A stretch of DNA of 64,000 bases from Megalobrama amblycephala (GCF_018812025.1 NC_063049.1:41243503-41307502), one strand, 5' to 3'; positions 1 through 11,845 are shown, numbered from the stretch's first letter. Translations and numbers: made by a program. Notes: generated by a model from the sequence alone, not told the origin.

Positions 1-103
1 ATGCCCTCAAGTCAGCATGAAGTCACAGTTTGCAATCCATTTTAGCTCCATAATGTGATATTTTTAAGTGAAACAGAATACACTATAAAAAATGATTTTT
101 CGA

Positions 104-353
104 AGTTGTAAATAAAACAGATTATTGGAGTATGTTTAACAAGAAAATCCCATTTCACTTTGTGTCTTTCTACTTCAAAATTTCACATTTTCACATTCAG
201 TGTGTTACTTGCTGTTTGTTTGCAATGAATTGTGAAATATACCAAGAAACATTTTTCACTTAGGAATTGCTAGTAAATTTCATGAAATAGAAAAACTTAA
301 ATGGTGTTTTTCTGTAAAATGTACTCCAATCATCTTTGTTTTATTTACAACTG
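104..353. repeat. Foldback repeat with ~60-bp inverted arms
   Basis: The segment beginning GTTGTAAATAAAAC near 106 is found inverted near 340-352 (GTTTTATTTACAAC). The arms pair for about 60 bases with a few mismatches, enclosing a ~130-bp AT-rich centre. It looks like a small non-autonomous DNA element; no target duplication is clear. Confidence 0.6.
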
Positions 354-1047
354 TAGGGAGGTACTATTTTATCCAACGTGTATTGATTGGATTGTGAAAA
401 GTTTGATTTCTTGATGACTTTAAAGGCAGCTCTGATTCATTTTTCTGCCATACATTGAATCCGCTGAATAAAATCACTGATTGTTCGTCCTTTGTTCAGT
501 AGAGTGAGTTTGTAGCTGGCTTGTGGTCTGCAGGGACACGCATGGCGTAACTGTGTGACACTTTAACTAATTAAAGACTGTAGCCGTGCGAGGTGGAGAA
601 TGTGTGATTGGGAGAAGATTGGTCCGTAGAGGCCAAGCTATTGATATTAGCAAGAGAGAGAGCGAGAAAGACACTGTGTGCCGCTGCAGCTTGTTATGAA
701 CTTCCTTTGTTGCAAATCCAGCAGCTTCTTTTGACATCAGGAAGAGTCCAGCTGAGAATGGCAGCGCTTCACAGCATGCGCAAATAATTGTGTGTGTACG
801 TCCTTGCAGAGGCCTCCGTCACATCTGTTATTCTTAAAATAAACTAATTAGGGGTTTGCTAATTAGGCAAGCATCGTTATTACTATTGCTCATATTTGAA
901 GTATTAAACTTTGTGCGTAACCTCAAATCATGCTTGTTGAGGAAAGATGTTCCAGTACTTTTTCAAGTGATCAGATTTATGATTTTTGCTTGATGGATGA
1001 TAAAACAGGACTTACATTGAAAGAGGGACCCGAGCCAGATTATCATA
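354..1047. other. No gene seen
   Basis: Apparently single-copy DNA with no sizeable reading frame. It holds moderately GC-rich pieces around 520-800 and a short GA-rich run near 650. I find nothing I can assign. Confidence 0.5.
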
Positions 1048-1054
1048 AAAACTT

Positions 1055-2420
1055 GCCCTAGCAACCACCCAGAACACCCTAGCAACTGCATAGCAACGTG
1101 CTAAAAACACAACTGCATGGCAATGCCCTGGCAACCACCCAGAACACCATAGAAATGTTTTATAAACAAAGTTCGTAAGGAACGGGTTCAGATAATTAAA
1201 CCATTTAGCACAAGTGGAGAGCATTCAGTGAATCAACTCAACCAATGACAAGAGGTATAAATACAGCAGACTTACCTGTTCGTTTGACAGTTTATCAGCA
1301 TCCCTCCTCCACCCCATCTCCTCACTTTCTAGTTCTATCTATTCTTACCACTACTGGAGGGGGGTACTGTGGGTTTAGGCCAAAATTCTGAGCTCGGAGC
1401 CCTCCCCCCAGACAGCGCGGCAAATGCGCATATCTTTACTCTGTTTAATTATATGTATATGTGAACTCGTGAAACTGCATAGCAACGTGCTAAAAACACA
1501 GTTGCATGGCAATGCCCTGGCAACCACCCAGAACACCCTAGCAACTGCATAGCAACGTCCTAAAAACACAACTGCATGGCAACGTCCTGGCAACCACCCA
1601 GAACACACTAACAACTGCATAGCAACGTGCTAAAAACACAAGTGCATGGCAACGCCCTGGCAACCACCCAGAACACCCTAACAACTGCATAGCAACGTGC
1701 TAAAAAACACAACTGCATGGCAATGCCCTGGCAACCACCCAGAACACCCTAGCAACCGCAACGTGCTAAAAACACAACTGCATGGCAACGCCCTGGCAAC
1801 CACCCAGAACATCCTAGAAACCACACAGCAACATGCCAAAAACGCAACTGCATGCCAATGCCCTGGCAACCACCCAGGACACCTTAGCAACTGCATAGCA
1901 ACGTGCTAAAAACACAAATGCATGGCAATGCCCTGGCAACCACCCAGAACACCTTAGCAACTGCATAGCAACGTGCTAAAAACACAACTGCATGGCAATG
2001 CCCTTGCAACCACCCAGAACACCCTAGCAATCGCAACGTGCTAAAAACACAACTGCGTGGCAATGCCCTGGCAACCACTCAGAACACCCTAGAAACCACA
2101 CAGCAACATGCTAAAAACACAACTGCATGGCTATGACCTGGCAACCACCCAGGACACCTTAGCAACTGCATAGCAACGTGCTAAAAACACAACTACATGG
2201 CAATGCCCTGGCAACCAATCATAACACCCTAGCAACTGCATAGCAATGTGCTAAAACACAGTTGCATGGCAAAGGCCTAGCAGCCTCCAAAAACACCCTA
2301 GCAACTGCATAGCAACGTGCTAAAAACACAACTGCATGGCAATAGCCTAACAACCACCAAAAACACCCTAGCAACTGCATGGCAATGCCCTGGCAACCAC
2401 CCATAACACATTAGCATTGC
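1055..2420. repeat. ~70-bp minisatellite, interrupted
   Basis: Tandem units of about 70 bases contain GGCAACCACCCAGAACACCC, CTAGCAACTGCATAGCAACG and TGCTAAAAACACAACTGCAT. One partial stretch occupies 1055-1155 and the main array 1464-2420, separated by a non-repeat insertion. Some units are shortened (loss of the ACTGCATAG piece). All reading frames here on both strands are shadows of the array. A related short piece occurs at 10105-10225. Confidence 0.9.
1156..1463. other. Insertion inside the minisatellite
   Basis: About 308 bases unlike the array split it. They contain GAGGTATAAATACAGCAGAC (TATA-like, near 1251) and a pyrimidine-rich stretch at 1300-1350, followed by GGAGGGGGGTACTG. It may be a fragment of a retroelement or a promoter-bearing piece, but there are no clear terminal repeats or target duplication. 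Confidence 0.4.
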
Positions 2421-3303
2421 AGCAGATAGTTTTGCACAGATATTTCTTCAGAAAATCTAGTTAGAATTCCCATAGACTTACATTATATTGTACTTTTGGC
2501 AAGTTCTTTTTTTTTTTTTTTCTAAATAGTGATGAGGAAATTTCATCAGGGTTTGCTATTCCTCTGGGGACATTTTCTGAAAACTGCAAAATCTGCCCAC
2601 ACAGTCTTACTGTACATACAGGCTAACACAATGGAATGAAAAGAAGATGCACATTCATCTTCATGAATATATATCCAATAATAATATTGTGCACGCATAC
2701 TTAAAAAATAGTTTCTCCCAAAATGAAAATGCTGGCATTACTCATGTCTTGTCTTTCTGACCCTGTATTATTTTCCGTGAACATAAAATGAGACGTTAGA
2801 CAGAAAGTCCAAGCTGCTCTTTTGTAACGGAATGAAACAGAAGTGGAGGGTGATTTACTGCCAAACAGCTAAAAACACCATAATAATACAGTATAATGAT
2901 AATAATAATAATAATAATAATAATTGCTTTATACATTTAATTCAGTCTTCTGAAGTCATAAGATAGCTTTGTATGAACAACATTGCAAAATTCAATATTC
3001 AAAAGGTCAATATTCAGTGCCGAAACCCCTGTCATGTGTCATGTGTCAGTGACCTCGAACCAGGTGCCATTTCTTAAATGAAAAGAATCTTTTAGTTTTC
3101 CAGTTCAAATATCTAAACATCCTTTAAAAAAATACATTATTTGAGGAGCAAAATTGCATGAGATATTAGACATATTTTCAGAGAATGAATTAAAGTTTAT
3201 CTGGAATGTCTTGCAATATTGATCATTTGTTTGTTTTTTTTGTTTTTCTTGTTTTAAGCTTAAAAAATGTAGAATTATTACTTTTCGAGCACTAAAGATG
3301 TTC
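2421..3303. other. No gene seen; small repeats
   Basis: A T-run lies at about 2507-2521 and a (TAA)n tract at about 2897-2922. A diverged copy of the TTTCACCCAAAATGAAAAT-type dispersed repeat is near 2708-2760. No reading frame here is supported. Confidence 0.5.
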
Positions 3304-3550
3304 GGTAACACGTAAAGCCTTTATCCAGTATATAATGCATTATAAAGGTATTCATAATGTATGTTATAATGCATTATATATTTTTATAAATAATTGTAAC
3401 CAAAATTAAAATGCATTATAAGATTCCTTGTTAGATCTGAAATTGGATATTTGTCTTGTAATGCTTATAAGGTGCATTACAAGGCATAATTAATACATTA
3501 AAATACTTTTATAATGAATTATATATAAAGGCTTTAAGTAATGTGTTACC
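3304..3550. mobile_element. 247-bp palindromic element with GGTAACAC termini
   Basis: It begins GGTAACACGTAAAGCC and ends GGCTTTAAGTAATGTGTTACC-like on the far side, so the termini are inverted repeats; internal ATAATGCATTATA palindromes are frequent. Non-autonomous DNA element; superfamily not assigned. Confidence 0.75.
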
Positions 3551-3554
3551 AAAT

Positions 3555-3845
3555 GTTCTATATAGTATGAATGTGTGTAGAATGAATGTAACCTGGACGT
3601 ACTACATTCATCACGTTGTCATTATCATGTGATACCAGCGTCAGTTGCGTCACTTCACCTCCATTCACAAATTCTCTCCCATGGCCTCATGGGGATGGTA
3701 AAATATTCATGATATGCAGACTTCAGAATCTCTCCGGAAGGTCATCCGGGTACATTTTGCCTATTCTTTTATACTCTTCTTTTGTCACATACTGTTTTTC
3801 GCCTACAATATAGTAGGGAAGTATGCGATTTTAGACGCAACCTAA
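3555..3845. repeat. Dispersed repeat, copy 1
   Basis: The stretch with CATTATCATGTGA, CAGTTGCGTC, CTCATGGGGATGGTAAA and CACATACTGTTTTTCGCCTA is repeated in the same orientation at 46836-47130. Both end in a TAGTA-rich, GCGATTT/GTGCAATTT piece. The small frame at 3616-3813 is a shadow. Probably a non-autonomous DNA element related to the one at 62523-62775. Confidence 0.75.
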
Positions 3846-5010
3846 TGCAATTTGTCTTATTTTATTAATCATCGAACAATGACTTACATTTTGGTCTGAC
3901 ATTCTATCTAATATTTATTTTTTCTGTTTCAAGGAAGATGATACAGGTCGCAATGACGTGAGGCTGTGTAAATGTTGACAGTTTCCATGTTTCGGGTGAA
4001 CTATCGCTTTAATCACGACTCCAGCACGTTCACACGCATAGAAAAGCAGCAAAGCTGAGCATACAAGCCAGCTCTCTTGCCTACACACCTTTCAGATGTT
4101 TTCAGATCATGATCCAAGAGGCTCTGTGTTCACACCACTCTTGACTGCATCTGTTTATCCTTTCAAATCTTCCCCGTGGGAACATGATTTAATTACTCTA
4201 TATGACACACTCAAAGGACACGGCAACATTTACAGAATGGATTTCCAGTCTGCTAGGAGGGGCTGATTAAGCTGGGTCATTTGAATAACTAAATCTTCCA
4301 TGCATGGCTCTAACCCGTGCACAGATGGCAATGCCGCCAGAGCGCTGAATCCCGCCCATTAAAGATTCACAGGAGAGGTGGCATGCCGTTTTCCCTGATA
4401 ACAGCCCAGCGCTCTGTCTCTCTCCGCATGACGTCTTCACACATGCACTTACGTGCATGCAGCCAAATCAATTTGCTTCCCTTTTGTATAGGAATGACTG
4501 AAATTTGCATGTGCGTATAAATGCGACCAGGCAATCTATTCATATGGACTTGTAAAACGCCTTGTAAAATGTCGGGGAAGCATCGTGCCCTGGTGGAAGA
4601 GGAAAACCAGACCGACAGAAGCGTCGGTTTGATCGATGAATGTGCTCTGTACTATAACATGCATGCATGCCTTCAGGAAAAAAATGAAAAGGAAAGAAAA
4701 TACAGAAAGTGGTAGAAAGAACACCGTAATCTGTTTCTGATATACAGAGCAAACGCAATGAGGAGAAACAAAGCCGTTTCCAGCCTGCTGGATACAGCAG
4801 TATTGTGGTAGTGAAGCGAAACATACAGGGTGGTTCCTACACACTACACCCTCAGTTCTGGGCCGTGTTTTTATAGGCACGGGTCCATGCTTACATTTCT
4901 GTCTCTGATATGTGAATTCTTTCAGATGCATGGTACACTCTGCATGGCTAACTTTCTTCAGAAACATTCAGGACTGGGCCTGATGTGCCAGTAGTTCAAA
5001 TATACTTGTA
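3846..5010. other. No gene seen
   Basis: Mostly single-copy looking sequence. Overlapping frames on both strands at 4267-4967 have no recognisable domain, and none is bounded by convincing splice sites. A GGGTGAACTATCGCTTTAA piece near 3996 is the end of a common dispersed repeat. Confidence 0.5.
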
Positions 5011-5689
5011 TCAGGCATAACATTATGAGCACTGACAGGTGAAGTGAATAACACTGATTATCTCTTCATCACGGCACCTGTTAGTGGGTGGGATATATTG
5101 GGTAGCAAGTGAACATTTTGTCCTCAAAGTTGATGTGTTAGAAGCAGGAAAAATGGGCGAGCGTAAGGATTTGAGAGAGTTTGACAAGGGCCAAATTGTG
5201 ATGGCTAGACGACTGGGTCAGAGCATCTCCAAAACTGCAGCTCTTGTGGGGTGTTCCCGGTCTGCAGTGGTCAGTATCTATCAAAAGTGCTCCAAGGAAG
5301 GAACAGTGGTGAACCGGCGACAGGGTCATGGGCGGCCGAATCTCATTGATGCACGTGGGGAGCGAAGGCTGGCCCGTGAGGTCCGATCCAACAGACGAGC
5401 TACTGTAGCTCAAATTGCTCAAGAAGTTAATGCTGGTTCTGATAGAAAGGTGTCAGAATACACAGTGCATCACAATTTGTTGCATATGGGGCTGCATAGC
5501 TGCAGACCAGTCAGGGTGCCCACCACTGTTCCTTCCTTGGACCAATTTTACTGACCACTGCAGACCGGGAAGTTTTGGAGTTCTAACCCAGTCGTCTAGC
5601 CATCACAATTTTTTGTGCTAACCCATTTTTCCTGCTTCTAACACATCAACTTTGAGGACAAAATGTTCACTTGCTGCCTAATATATCCA
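5011..5689 (+). mobile_element. Tc1-type element, truncated and folded back
   Basis: The left terminus CAGGCATAACATTATGAGCA and the following leader are those of a Tc1/mariner element. From 5519 the sequence stops following the transposon and becomes an inverted copy of its own 5' half: 5521-5541 reverse-complements 5291-5311, 5551-5571 reverse-complements 5255-5275, and 5630-5689 reverse-complements about 5092-5158. The catalytic half is absent. Confidence 0.85.
5153..5554 (+). pseudogene. Tc1 transposase, N-terminal half only
   Basis: From the ATG at 5153 ([20 protein letters not shown]) the frame shows the paired-like helix-turn-helix DNA-binding region of Tc1 transposases: [20 protein letters not shown], then the GRP-type linker HGRPNLI and a second helix-turn-helix ([12 protein letters not shown]). 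Homology ends at about codon 123, where the fold-back junction begins; the rest is unrelated. All DDE catalytic residues are missing, so it cannot be an active transposase. Confidence 0.9.
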
Positions 5690-7906
5690 GGTGTCATTTG
5701 AACGAATCGAATGAATGAATGACTCAATGACTTACTCATTTAGACATTTACCACCACCTACTGGCAGTTTTAGTTTCTTATTTAAAGTATCATTTAATTT
5801 AAAAAAATATATTCATTATATTATATTATATTCATATTTCCATATTAGTAAAAAACTAATATGTTAATTGAAGGTAAAGTTCACCCAAAAATTAAAATTC
5901 TGTCATCATTTACTCACCCTCATGGCCGTTGAAGCCTAAAAGTTTATTTGTAATATTTTTTTTTTCTAAAGCTACTTTTTGTAATGTCTATTTGATGCTT
6001 TTCTCATTTAACACAATAATGACTTTAAATGATCTTTTGGGGGTAATATCTCAGCCAAATTTTATGTGCAATTAATTTGCGATGAATTAGATTAATCGCC
6101 ACATCGTGTAATTAATTAGATAAAAAATTCTAATCGTGTGACGGCCCTAATATATATATACATTAACACATTAACATTTAAGTTTGCAAAGGCTAATCAC
6201 AGTTAAGAACAATCCTCAGTCCGGAAACAATATGAACAAAAACACTTATAGCTACATGAGCTTGAATATTCATTGCATGTCTTGCTCTAAAGAGTGCATT
6301 AGCATAAACCGTCTGCATCAATGACCAGTTTTCTCAGGTCAGACACTGTCATTGTGAAGCAACAGACATAAAAAGAATTTAAATCTTATAAACGGTTTTA
6401 GCTAGCTAAATATCAACATATATTGGTGCATACATTTAAGCATATACCTCAACATGGTGAACGTGATTTCACCAAGTACAACATTCCAATCAACCGATCA
6501 GATTTAAAGGACAAGTTTATGGTTTATGTCAAGTTTAGGCTTACAACCAGGGTTAGGTGCTTCTACATCAGTGTTATTTTTACTCTGATTTTAGGAATAG
6601 GGTTAGGTTTAAGGCTAGGGTTAGGGCTACATTTTCAGACAGGAATGTTGTTCCAAGATCAGCAAAATATGTTAGGAACGTGTCTTACGTTGACAACCTC
6701 AACGCAACAGTATGTGCAATAGGACAACATTCACACAATGTATTGCCATTCTTGTTTTTGTACTTGTGTTGAGGATTTTCTCTGCCTTATTTACAATGAA
6801 ATCACTGTAACGTATAACTCATGGCTTATCGCTTTATTCATACTGAAATTACTGTATCTGAGGTGAAGTGGGACATTGAAAATAGTTAATTTCACTATGT
6901 CATTGGCATGCATATGTCATTCCTTTATACGCTGAGAGTACATTTAAATATACAAACAGAGTAGTCTGTCTTTATAAACTACAAATTGCCCATCTCAATT
7001 TATTTAATAGTGCCGTCAGTTGAACTGAGATGCTCATTCAGTCAGTAGAAGCTCTTTGTTGGTGACAGAAAGACTCTTAGAGATCAATTAGAGGCGAGCA
7101 GTGTTTGATGCGTCTCATCAGCGCTCGGCAGTCGGACTCTCTCTATCTCTCTCATATTCTGAGATTCAGCCATGACCGGTTGCCATGACGCCTGTATGGA
7201 ATGTTCAGTCCGTGTCTTGCCTATTATGAGTCTAGAGGAGAGCGCATGGGCTTTTTTCAGATCGAGCTTTTCGCACAATTACATGGCATATAGAGCAAAC
7301 ACACACACACAGACACAAATGAAACGATGGATAATATGTTGCCTTGACCTGCTGGTCTTCCATTTCCCATGCAGCAAATGATTTGATGCTTTCGTAGAGT
7401 GTGTTTGACTTCCGCGTGATGTAGCATGCAGGTTACTGTAGCACTCAGCCATTAAGCATTGCTATTGCTTATACTTAGAGTTATGGATTTGATCAAACCC
7501 TTAACCCTAAATATTAAACTTTGGCATGTAACCTGGCTTGCGTTGTTTGTGTTACGGACATGAAAGATGCCCTGTTGAGGACAGGTGTGTTATTACTGCC
7601 TTCTAAAACACATTCTTTTTGCTATATTTAAAGGCAGCATCACTTGCATCCTTCTTGGAGAAGGCGATTCCTTAATGCATTGTGACAAGGTCAGGGAAAA
7701 ATTGTTTGCTGAAGCAAGAAAAATTACAATTCTAGTTTATTCAGTAACTTAAAGAACCAATATAAAATTGTTCAATCTAATTTAAATTAAATGTAAACAT
7801 AAAACAGCTAAATTTGTGTGCATTTTTATTGTAATGCTTATTTTCAGAACACTATTTATGAATTGTTGTCTATAGCAGATCAGCCAAATCTGCCTCAGAA
7901 AGAAAG

Positions 7907-7907
<1 letters not shown>
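5690..7907. other. No gene seen; repeat fragments
   Basis: A fragment of the AAAGTTCACCCAAAAATTAAA dispersed family lies at 5868-5932. A short telomere-like run (GGGTTAGG repeats) lies at 6598-6630. A small CT run lies at 7138-7155. Reading frames at 6423-6772 and 7084-7381 have no recognisable features. Confidence 0.5.

Positions 7908-7971
<64 letters not shown>
7908..7971. repeat. (TA)n microsatellite
   Basis: About 64 bases of uninterrupted TA dinucleotides directly adjoin the palindromic element that follows. The poly-IY frame here is an artefact. Confidence 0.95.
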
Positions 7972-7974
<3 letters not shown>

Positions 7975-8530
7975 GTGTAACGGTATGCATATTCATACCG
8001 AACGGTTCACGGGGCAAGTTCCAAATGGAAGTGATCATCCCTATGCCCTATGTGATAATCCCTATTCCGAGCAGGGCATGCACGTGCTACAGTATATGTA
8101 GCTGTTTGGAATGCACTTGGCAAAGGGAACGGCGTAATTTTCTCATTATCTTCAGCTGGGATGTTCCCCTGACAATGCAGCGCCAGCATAAATATACAAT
8201 TTATATTTTTAAAAGTTTTATATATATTACTAATTATATAACATATTTAAAAAAAAACAAATTAAAATATAAAATGTATGTTTTTTATTTGCAACAGTTA
8301 GGCTAAAAAAAAAAAAGAATTATGCCGTTAAAACAGCGACATCTGCTGATGGACACTGTGCTGCGTTGTCACGGGAACATCCCAGCTGAAGATAATGAGG
8401 AAATTACGCCGCTCCCTTTGCCAAGTGCATTCCAAATGGCACGCGCGTGTCCTGCTCACATAGGGATGATCACTTCCGTTTGGAATTTGCCCCGTGAACC
8501 GTTTGGTATGAATACGCGTACCGTTACACC

Positions 8531-8532
<2 letters not shown>
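7972..8532. mobile_element. 561-bp palindromic element, AGGGTGTAACGGTA termini
   Basis: The left end AGGGTGTAACGGTATGCATA is inverted at the right end (GCGTACCGTTACACCCT). Arms of roughly 200 bases pair with gaps and share CACGGGGCAA/TTGCCCCGTG and ACTTGGCAAAGGGA/TCCCTTTGCCAAGT. The centre is AT-rich. The termini are of a kind seen in hAT-like fish elements. TA repeats on both sides hide any target duplication. Confidence 0.8.
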
Positions 8533-8604
<72 letters not shown>

Positions 8605-8609
8605 TATAT
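8533..8609. repeat. (TA)n microsatellite
   Basis: TA dinucleotides occupy 8535-8600 and then TTTTTATATA. Together with the tract at 7908 it suggests that the element between them inserted into one TA array. Confidence 0.95.
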
Positions 8610-8617
8610 ATTATTTA

Positions 8618-9352
8618 TAGGGCTGCACAATTAATCAAAATTAAACTGCACATGATTTGGCAAAGGTTGTAATTTTTATGCGCAGCTTCTCAGTGAAGCA
8701 TGGCTCTGTGATCAGCAGTAAATGCTGCTCCATCTGAAATATGGCCAGAGGGCGCTCTCGTGCAGAAACTCCAAATATGCCCCGCAGAAGTACGATATAA
8801 CGCACGTCATTCCAGGAAATCCTTATGGGCATCATACTATCGCTGTAGCTGAATAAACAGAAGACTGAAATGCTTTGATAGAATAAACATGACCAATAAA
8901 CACACGACTACGTCTACTCAAGCCTGTATTTATAATGCAATGCTAATCAACACTGTACAGAATACTATGAAATAACATGTTGTGTGCCTTATTCTGTGTT
9001 AAGAAGCCATATCATCTTACAGAAGGATGTTTTCAAAAACTCAACTGATGTTATGAAGTGAGTTTGGAATAAAAACATGCTATTAAATGTTGTCTGTTGT
9101 TGAGGTTCATAAATGCTTCTCATATTTGGAAAGATGTTTGACGCGTGTTGCTTTTTCAAATGCAGGTTATAAGCGACTCAAACTCGCAGTGCTTTCAGAT
9201 GGAGCAACATTTACTACTGATCACAGAGCCGTGTTTCACTGACAAGCTGTACATAAAGAAAATAATCACAGCCTTTGTGATTTCATGATTGCATTAAGCC
9301 AAACTGGTTTAAGCGTGTTTCCATGTTAATTGTGATTAATCATGCAGCCCTT
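8618..9352. mobile_element. hAT-type non-autonomous element with 8-bp target duplication
   Basis: The element starts TAGGGCTGCACAATTAATC and ends GATTAATCATGCAGCCCTT. It is flanked on both sides by the identical octamer ATTATTTA (8610-8617 and 9353-9360), the 8-bp duplication expected of hAT transposition. An internal inverted repeat pairs about 8701-8740 with 9195-9235. No transposase is encoded. A fragment of the same end lies inverted near 12088-12130. Confidence 0.88.
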
Positions 9353-9360
9353 ATTATTTA

Positions 9361-9425
9361 TAATAATTATATAATATTAATTATAAAATTATTATTATTA
9401 TTATTATTATTATTATTGATTATTA
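9361..9425. repeat. (ATT)n microsatellite region
   Basis: AT-only sequence includes about ten ATT units at 9388-9417. Confidence 0.85.
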
Positions 9426-9429
9426 TTTA

Positions 9430-9835
9430 ATCAGACCTACATTTACACAACAACAATGTACAAAACATGGACAAGTTTTTCCTTTGTGTATTTTGAGTAC
9501 AGACGACAACGCTGTCAAAACGATCCTGTTTATACTGATTTGCGCTGTATTATGCTGTCAGGCCAGTAGATGGCGATGTCACTTTGTAAAGAAACACTAC
9601 GCGCCTATAGACTGAAAACGTAATACGCATGATGTCACCATTTTAAAAAGTTTATGTTTTTGTGGTTTACACGGAAATGATAATGGTATCGTATTCATAA
9701 ACTTGCACTTTAAAACACGTTTTCAAAAGTTTGCATTTTCAGGCCCCTAAAATCATGTAAATGAACAGCCAAAATGCAAAAAAAGTTTTCCATTTTTAGT
9801 TGAAAAAGGTGTTGTGTAAACGGCCCCTAACACTC
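9430..9835. repeat. Dispersed repeat, copy 1 (also 49395-49690)
   Basis: Shared blocks with the intron-1 copy, which is inverted relative to this one, include GTCAAAACGATCC/GACCGTTTTGAC, ATACGCATGATGTCACCATTTT and CGTGTAAAC-type pieces near the ends. The block near 9570-9580 is CCAGTAGATGGCGATGTCAC. No coding content. Confidence 0.65.
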
Positions 9836-10104
9836 ATGGTCGCTTTACACTGAGATTAAAGCAACAACAACAACAAAAAAGACTTAAAAATTAAAGAATT
9901 AAGACTTTAAAAATTAAAAGAAAACTTAGGGTTGGGGATGAAAGAAATCAAATATAATCGATATTAATTAATTAAACAACAGGAGAACATAACAAGAAGG
10001 ACATTACAGAGAGACAAATATCAAATAATGTGAAATAACCAGATTAGCAAAAAAAATGCGAAAAAAAAAAACTGAATGGTAAAAAAAGCATTGACCTGGA
10101 ACAA

Positions 10105-10225
10105 TAATAAAGAACACCCAGAGCACCATAGGAACCACCTAGCAACCACCCAGAAACCTTGTAGCAACACCTTGGCAACCATCCAGAATACCTTAGCATT
10201 ACCATCAGAAAATGTGAAACTCTAG
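10105..10225. repeat. Short piece of the 70-bp minisatellite family
   Basis: Units such as CCTAGCAACCACCCAGAAAC and CCTTGGCAACCATCCAGAA match the array at 1055-2420. The exit sequence CTTAGCATTACC then GAAAATGTG resembles the exit of the large array at 2410-2460, suggesting both derive from one mobile or duplicated source. Confidence 0.8.
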
Positions 10226-11599
10226 TTAATTATACTGCAGTGAGATCCTGCAGTAACAGAGCTCATGGTTTTATAAACAGGAAGTTAGGGAGTCTCGTCA
10301 CCTCTCGATCTGCCTAGAGTTAATTACAACTCTCCAAATAACATCATTAAAATTCAATAGAGCAGCATTGAGGGCCATCATCACTGAAGGTGTGACAGTT
10401 TATCCCTGCGTCTGGAAGGCCGTCGCAAGGGGATGTCAAAACACATGCAGCCTTTTGTTTTCAAGCATAAAAGAGATGCATTAATAAATCGTATGCTGCC
10501 TTTTAATTATTGTACTTCTCATTTCAAAAACCAGCCTGATATATATATATCAGTGGTGTGCTGTGGTGTTTTAAAATATGACAAGATCTCAGAGTTAAAC
10601 TGTCAGAAAAAAAAATTAATCTTAATTATGTCAGATAACACTTAAGCAAAACATGCTCAGGTCAAAGTGTCTGAATAATTTTTGGTTCCAAATTTTTATC
10701 AGTTTTACTGGTAGTCCAATGTATGAAGAATTTTTGGGTATGATATGTCACAGTTTACTTTATTTTGATATCCTCACTTACATAAATTAACTATAGTGTC
10801 CTGCACCCACTAGTGAAAATATATCAAAAATGAATAGTTTTTGGTTTGACTGTATATCAAATGTAAATTTAGGCCCCTGTTCCACTTAATTTTTCTGGTT
10901 AAATAAACATTACATAAAAAAGAGAGACCAAATACAATTCTATTTAGATTTTTTTCACTAGCTACAGCATGTAATGTTCTATTTATTAAAACCAAGCATA
11001 AATTTCATCAAGATAGTGTTTTTACGCATTTTTACATTTATTCCTAAATAATAACTAAAGGCGGTTAATTTCACCAAGCTGATTGCTCTCTAAATCCCCC
11101 ACAGTCATCATGTTTTCAGGCCATTTCAAGTTTGATTTTGACGTGACATAAAGCGGTGATTTCTAAGTGTCTGAGTGGTTTACTTGCTTTTTAATTAGTC
11201 TTCTCATTAACACCATCATTAGGCCGATTCGAGAACGTGCACAAAATTAAGAGGCGGGATTTATCGCACAAACCAATCATAACCGATCACATCCAGGCTT
11301 TGCCTCCTCTCAAATGACTTTCCCCCATTCATTCTCAATTACACACACTTTAAGGGGTCTGTTTAAAGTCAATGGGATCAGGGGAGGCAAGCCTCCCGCT
11401 GTAACTTCACCTGCGGGTGTCGCTGTTGGACAGTATAAAAACTAGTGATGTTTACACTTTTTAATGTCACATCCTTTTTTTTGAGACATTGCCTCCCTAA
11501 ATGCATTTTTCTTACAAAGTTCAAAATTCTCATCCGAAATTTATCATTAATTTTTTTTTTTTTTTTGCATCCGTAGCAAGCATTTTGAGAGGTGTTTTG
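10226..11599. other. No gene seen
   Basis: Single-copy looking, with AT-rich stretches at 10530-11060. 10240-10400 and 11090-11240 are less AT-rich and could be conserved non-coding sequence, but I cannot show it. A T-run lies at 11554-11567. Small frames on either strand are unsupported. Confidence 0.5.
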
Positions 11600-11845
11600 A
11601 TAAATCAGAGCCACCGTACAAGTGAAACGAAGTGGCGTCTGACAAGTTGATAGACATACTGCCAGTCTCTGTTCAGGATCAATGTATTCATGGAAATTGG
11701 TGGTCTTCTTTTTAATATGTGGCTTCCAGTATCACTAGCAAAGCATCAAACTGAGCCACTGACATCCTGAAATAAACTTTGAATCGCTTGGGATAATCTC
11801 GCAGCTCCTTGATAAGGAGGTGGAACTCTCCTTCCTCTCTATGCA
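11600..11845 (-). pseudogene. PIF/Harbinger transposase fragment, frameshifted
   Basis: On the minus strand, 11843-11715 reads FHLLIKELR, then RFKVYFRMSVAQFDALL, the N-terminal signature of Harbinger (HARBI1-like) transposases. The frame then breaks. In another frame, 11715-11600 continues with TTNFHEYIDPEQRLAVCLST and FTCTVALIY, which match the expected next block. At least one frameshift separates the two parts, and the catalytic domain is absent. The long upstream part of the 11712-12062 frame has no family match that I can see. Confidence 0.75.

Noticed and set aside
1156..1463. Solo LTR of a retroelement
   Set aside because: TATA-like and G-rich pieces are present, but no TG...CA termini, primer site or target duplication could be seen, so left as an unassigned insertion.
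4267..4967. 143-residue minus frame and overlapping + frames
   Set aside because: Frames overlap on both strands, with no domain, no splice sites of note and no family resemblance.
6598..6630. Interstitial telomere array
   Set aside because: Only a few degenerate GGGTTAGG words; too short to indicate a fusion or telomere.
7818..8306. 162-residue frame with Ile-Tyr repeats
   Set aside because: Translation of the (TA)n tract running into a palindromic element.
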